A DNA stretch of 8,952 nt from Mycobacterium sp. (GTDB lineage Bacteria > Actinomycetota > Actinomycetes > Mycobacteriales > Mycobacteriaceae): contig JAHFVB010000175.1 in assembly GCA_023264755.1 (NCBI GenBank), positions 1 to 8,952 on the forward strand, given 5' to 3'. The translations under genes and the position numbers were made by a program. Below the pieces are notes generated by a model. That model was not told the DNA's origin. It saw nothing but the letters and a program-made list of their open reading frames with translations, and made no database searches. Of this stretch, positions 5,725 through 8,952 are shown one piece after another. Position 1 is the first letter of the stretch; each line of letters opens with the position of its first letter.

Positions 5725-7032
5725 GTGGAACGAGAAGACCTACTCGACGGCTCGATCGCCGTCATCGGCAGCGGGGTCGCCGGCCTGACCGCGGCCTACG
5801 TGTTGTCCGCGCACCACCGGGTGACCTTGTTCGAGGCCGACACCAGACTCGGCGGCCACGCCCACACTCACGTACTGGACGCGGGCGACGGCACCACCGT
5901 GGCCGTCGACTCTGCCTTCCTGGTGCACAACGACCGGACGTATCCGACCCTGTGTCGACTGTTCGCCGAACTGGGCATCGCCACGCACGACACCGACATG
6001 TCGATGTCGGTCCGCGACGATGTCAGCGGGCTGGAGTATGCGGGGGCCCGTGGGCTGGGCGGGCTGTTCCCCTCGCCGAAGAATCTGGCTCGGCCCCGGT
6101 ACCTCCGAATGCTCGCCGAGGTCAAGCGCTTCCACCGAGTGGCCACCCGGCTGCTCGAGGACGACTCGGCCGAGCCCGAACTAGAGCCGCTCGGCGCGTT
6201 CCTGGCGCGGCACCGCTTCTCCCCCTACTTCGTCGAGCACTTCATGACCCCGTTGGTCGCGGCCGTCTGGTCGTGTGCCCCCGGTGAGGCGATGCGCTAC
6301 CCCGCCCGGTACCTGTTCGTGTTCCTGCAGCACCACGGCATGCTGTCGGTGTTCGGATCTCCGACGTGGCGGACCGTCGTCGGAGGTTCGGCGACCTACG
6401 TCGCGGCCGTCGCGGCTCGGGTGCAAGAAGTCGCCATGGGCACGCCGGTTGCGTCGCTGAAACGGGTATCCAACGGCGTGCTCATCGCTACCGGCACCGA
6501 CGCTCCCCGCCGCTTCGACGCCGCCGTCGTCGCCACCCACCCCGACCAGGCCCTGCGGCTGTTGGCCGAGCCGACCCCGGCCGAGCGCGCCGCGCTCGGG
6601 GCCATCCCGTACTCGACGAACTTCGCCCAACTGCACACCGACGCCTCGGTGCTTCCGCGCCACGAACGTGCCCGGGCGTCGTGGAACTACCTGGCGACCC
6701 CGGACTCCGGCCAGGTGCTGGTGACCTACGACATCAGCCGGTTGATGGGGTTGGGCGGCCCGCACCGGTACCTGGTGACCCTCGGCGGCCGCGACCGCGT
6801 GGACCCCGGCGCCGTGATCGCCGAAATGACCTACGCGCATCCGCTCTACACTGCCGAATCCGTTGCCGCGCAGCGTCTGCTTCCCACCCTCGACGACGAC
6901 CGGGTGGTCTTCGCGGGGGCCTATCACGGCTGGGGATTTCACGAGGACGGCGCCGCGTCCGGCTTGCGGGCCGCCGAACGGCTGGGCGCACACTGGCCCG
7001 CCGGCTCCGAGCGCCAGGCCGTGCCATGTTGA
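5725..7032 (+). CDS. FAD-dependent oxidoreductase (COG2907 / amine-oxidase-like, Rv0449c-type)
   Basis: This 435-residue flavoprotein has an N-terminal Rossmann dinucleotide site GSGVAG at residues 15-20, the ribose-binding acidic residue in LFEAD (Glu37), the FAD pyrophosphate motif RLGGHAHT (41-48), and the C-terminal FAD motif FAGAYHGWGFHEDGAASG (396-413). WSCAPGEAMRYPARYLF (182-198) and PTWRTVVGGS (213-222) are typical of the COG2907 proteins found next to CFA-type methyltransferases. It probably oxidises, reduces or desaturates a lipid acyl chain together with the two downstream products. This rests on gene neighbourhood and on reports that related flavoproteins act on methylated fatty acids (tuberculostearic or furan fatty acid pathways), not on a visible substrate site. 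GTG 5725 is chosen because it gives the family length (about 439 in M. tuberculosis), directly follows the SigK-type -10, and puts the GxGxxG near residue 15. Longer in-frame starts would run into the divergent gene. The 3' end overlaps the next gene by seven bases. Confidence 0.88.
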   Translation: MEREDLLDGSIAVIGSGVAGLTAAYVLSAHHRVTLFEADTRLGGHAHTHVLDAGDGTTVAVDSAFLVHNDRTYPTLCRLFAELGIATHDTDMSMSVRDDVSGLEYAGARGLGGLFPSPKNLARPRYLRMLAEVKRFHRVATRLLEDDSAEPELEPLGAFLARHRFSPYFVEHFMTPLVAAVWSCAPGEAMRYPARYLFVFLQHHGMLSVFGSPTWRTVVGGSATYVAAVAARVQEVAMGTPVASLKRVSNGVLIATGTDAPRRFDAAVVATHPDQALRLLAEPTPAERAALGAIPYSTNFAQLHTDASVLPRHERARASWNYLATPDSGQVLVTYDISRLMGLGGPHRYLVTLGGRDRVDPGAVIAEMTYAHPLYTAESVAAQRLLPTLDDDRVVFAGAYHGWGFHEDGAASGLRAAERLGAHWPAGSERQAVPC

Positions 7033-7769
7033 CCCCGGCCATCTATCGGACCCGGATCACCCATCTGCGCCGAGCCCCGGTCCACCACTATTTCGAGCAG
7101 CGTGGGTACTGCTGGTATGTCGATCTCGACCAGCTTCCGAGGCTGCCCCGCTGGCTGCGGCCATTCGCCAAATTCGAAGCCCGCGATCACTTTCCGATGC
7201 CCTTCGAAGAGGGGCAGACCCTGCGGGAGCGCGTCGACGGGTTCCTTGCCGAGCGCGGCATCACGCTGCCTGGCGGCACCGTCACCGCGATGATGCAGGC
7301 CAGGGTGCTCGGCTACGTCTTCAACCCGTTGAGCATCTTCTGGTGTCACGACGCCCAGGGCGTGGTGCGCCACGTGGTGGCCGAGGTGCACAACACCTAC
7401 GGCGGCAGGCACGCCTACCTGCTTCCTGCGACCGGCGATCAGCCTGCGGCAGTGCGTAAGAAGCTGTACGTCTCGCCGTTCAACGAGGTGGACGGGTACT
7501 ACCTGGTGCGGGCACCGCGCCCCGACACCGAACTCAACGTCACGATCTCGCTGCATCGCGACAACAAGCCCGCATTCGTCGCGACGCGGCGCGGTACTCG
7601 TCGACGCGCCTCGGTCGGCCAACTCCTGCGCTTACAGGTGACGGCCCCGGTGGCTCCGTTGATGGGGGCCATGTGGATTCGCATCCAGGGCATCACACTG
7701 TGGGCGCGTCGGGTTCCGGTAGTTCCGCGGACACCCGTCGCCGAACGCGAAAGGGTCACTCAGCCATGA
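7026..7769 (+). CDS. DUF1365 family protein
   Basis: This 247-residue member of DUF1365 has no known biochemical activity. Conserved blocks visible are the start AIYRTRITHLRRAPVHHYF (5-23), LDQLPRLPRW (34-43), QARVLGYVFNPLSIFWC (91-107), AEVHNTYGGRHAY (119-131) and KKLYVSPFNEVDGYY (145-159). The many His, Tyr, Trp and Asn-Pro positions could form an active or binding site. No signal peptide is present. The segment around 205-217 is only mildly hydrophobic. The ATG lies seven bases inside the preceding gene and the TGA overlaps the next ATG by four bases (ATGA), so all three proteins are probably made in step. Across bacteria DUF1365 genes sit beside a COG2907 oxidoreductase and a CFA-type methyltransferase, often under a stress ECF sigma factor, so a role in modifying or delivering membrane acyl chains is likely but unproven. 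It is slightly longer at the C-terminus than I recall for Rv0448c. Confidence 0.9.
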   Translation: MLTPAIYRTRITHLRRAPVHHYFEQRGYCWYVDLDQLPRLPRWLRPFAKFEARDHFPMPFEEGQTLRERVDGFLAERGITLPGGTVTAMMQARVLGYVFNPLSIFWCHDAQGVVRHVVAEVHNTYGGRHAYLLPATGDQPAAVRKKLYVSPFNEVDGYYLVRAPRPDTELNVTISLHRDNKPAFVATRRGTRRRASVGQLLRLQVTAPVAPLMGAMWIRIQGITLWARRVPVVPRTPVAERERVTQP

Positions 7770-8952
7770 CCATGCAGGCCACCGGAAACGTCTCTACGGC
7801 AACCGATCCGCAACGCTGGCCGGCCGTCGCGCGTGTACCCCGAGGTCCAGTCAGCATGACCACGGGTCGCATCGCCGACGGGCTGCTGCGGCGCGCCGTC
7901 GCGACCCTGCCGATAAGGCTCGTATATCCGGACGGTTCGGTCATCGGCGCGGCCGACCCGACCCTGCCGACCATGTCGATCCATCAGCCGAAGAACTTGG
8001 CTCGCCGCGTGGGCCGCTACGGCCTGATCGGATTCGGCGAGTCCTACATGGCCGGAGAATGGCAGTCCAACGACCTGGCCGGGGTGATGACCGCGTTCGC
8101 CAACTCGGTTGCCGACCTGATTCCGCCTTCGCTGCAACGACTTCGGCCGCTGGCGGTGGTAAGCCACCCTCGCTCGATGTACAACAGCCTCAAGCAGGCG
8201 CGGCACAACGTCGCCGAACACTACGACCTGTCCAACGACCTGTTCGCCGAGTTCCTCGACGAAACCATGACCTACTCGAGCGCGCTGTTCGAGACCTCTC
8301 GGCCAAGCTGGGACCAGCTCGCCGACGGGCAACGCCGCAAGATCGACCGACTGCTCGACTCGGCCAGGGTGGGCCCGGGCAGCCTCGTGTTGGAGATCGG
8401 AACGGGCTGGGGCGAGCTCTGCATCCGGGCGGCCGCGCGGGGAGCGCACGTCCACTCGATCACGTTGTCCGCGGAGCAGCAGCGCATGGCGCAACAGCGG
8501 GTGGCCGACGCGGGACTGTCGGACCGGGTGCTCATCGAGCTCAAGGACTACCGCGAGGTGGACGGACGCTACGACGCAGTGGTGTCGGTCGAGATGATCG
8601 AGGCGGTCGGATATCGCTTCTGGCCCACGTACTTCCAGACGCTCGATCGGCTGGTATCACCGGGCGGGCGCGTCGCCATCCAGGCCATCACCATGCCCCA
8701 TGATCGAATGCTGCTGTCCCGCAACACCTATACTTGGATTCAGAAGTACATCTTCCCGGGCGGAATGATCCCCTCCGTCGAGGCCATCGTAGGCATCACC
8801 GAGCGAGAGACGCGGCTGCGTACCGTCGGCATGCTCTCGCTGCGGCCGCACTATGCCGAAACACTCCGACTCTGGGGCGAACGCTTTCTAGCCCACCGGG
8901 ATGCGGTGTCGGCGTTGGGTTTCGACGAGGTCTTCCAACGCATGTGGGAGCT
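7766..8952 (+). CDS. ufaA1: CFA-synthase-like SAM-dependent fatty-acid methyltransferase (UfaA1-type), 3' truncated
   Basis: 395 residues are visible before the right edge. The M. tuberculosis homologue Rv0447c is about 427, so some 30 are missing. The enzyme transfers a methyl from S-adenosylmethionine to the double bond of a phospholipid-bound acyl chain. Visible features are the N-terminal domain of the long CFA type (about 1-145), HYDLSNDLFAEFLDE (152-166), MTYSSALF (168-175), the SAM site VLEIGTGWGELC (208-219, TG in place of the usual CG), SVEMIEAVG (274-282), TWIQKYIFPGGMIPS (323-337) and RPHYAETL (360-367). Compared by eye with E. coli CFA synthase, the bicarbonate-binding Cys139 and His266 correspond to Ser172 and Gln306, while Glu239 (Glu279) and Tyr317 (Tyr363) are kept. 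This argues for a methyl or methylene branch over a cyclopropane ring. UfaA1 has been reported to make tuberculostearic acid in vitro. The ATG overlaps the previous stop (ATGA). ATG 7772 is an alternative start. Confidence 0.9.
   Translation, partial: MTMQATGNVSTATDPQRWPAVARVPRGPVSMTTGRIADGLLRRAVATLPIRLVYPDGSVIGAADPTLPTMSIHQPKNLARRVGRYGLIGFGESYMAGEWQSNDLAGVMTAFANSVADLIPPSLQRLRPLAVVSHPRSMYNSLKQARHNVAEHYDLSNDLFAEFLDETMTYSSALFETSRPSWDQLADGQRRKIDRLLDSARVGPGSLVLEIGTGWGELCIRAAARGAHVHSITLSAEQQRMAQQRVADAGLSDRVLIELKDYREVDGRYDAVVSVEMIEAVGYRFWPTYFQTLDRLVSPGGRVAIQAITMPHDRMLLSRNTYTWIQKYIFPGGMIPSVEAIVGITERETRLRTVGMLSLRPHYAETLRLWGERFLAHRDAVSALGFDEVFQRMWE

Noticed and set aside
6366..7025. Upstream extension of the DUF1365 frame
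   Set aside because: The extension lies inside the FAD oxidoreductase and encodes Arg-rich low complexity. The DUF1365 homology begins right after ATG 7026.

Overview
The window is high-GC actinobacterial DNA and most likely comes from a Mycobacterium or Mycolicibacterium species. This rests on gene content recalled from memory, not on a search: an NRAMP metal transporter followed by a gamma-glutamyl hydrolase fusion (like Rv0924c-Rv0923c of M. tuberculosis), a DapB-like dehydrogenase (like Rv0926c), two very small Sec-secreted Ala/Gly-rich proteins, and an FAD oxidoreductase / DUF1365 / CFA-type methyltransferase set (like Rv0449c-Rv0448c-Rv0447c, the start of the sigK locus). GTG and TTG starts and apparently leaderless genes fit the same group.

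Layout, left to right. (1) 3-935 +: 3' part of a DapB/diaminopentanoate-dehydrogenase-like protein, cut by the left edge. (2) 978-1280 + and 1309-1554 +: two small exported two-cysteine proteins that look like diverged relatives. (3) 1540-1580: a 14-bp tandem repeat containing the stop codon of the second small gene. (4) 1581-1675: short control region with a palindrome of DtxR-family type in front of mntH. (5) 1676-2902 + mntH, coupled by a TGATG overlap to 2902-3957 +, a fusion of a gamma-glutamylcyclotransferase-like domain and a poly-gamma-glutamate-hydrolase-like domain. (6) 3961-5643 -: a YtcJ-type metal-dependent amidohydrolase, convergent with the preceding gene (3 bp between stop codons). 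(7) 5644-5724: divergent control region holding a close match to the mycobacterial SigK promoter. (8) 5725-7032, 7026-7769 and 7766-8952 (running off the right edge) +: three overlapping genes for an FAD oxidoreductase, a DUF1365 protein and a CFA-synthase-like SAM methyltransferase.

How the genes fit together. The right-hand operon is a lipid-modifying module, probably switched on by an envelope or redox-responsive ECF sigma factor (SigK). Its methyltransferase appears to have lost two of the bicarbonate-binding residues used by true cyclopropane synthases, which suggests a methyl-branched or methylene product. The centre couples Mn/Fe uptake with cleavage of gamma-glutamyl compounds. No RNA genes, CRISPR arrays, insertion sequences or phage genes were seen. 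No stretch over 300 bases lacks a gene, and no clear intrinsic terminator was found.
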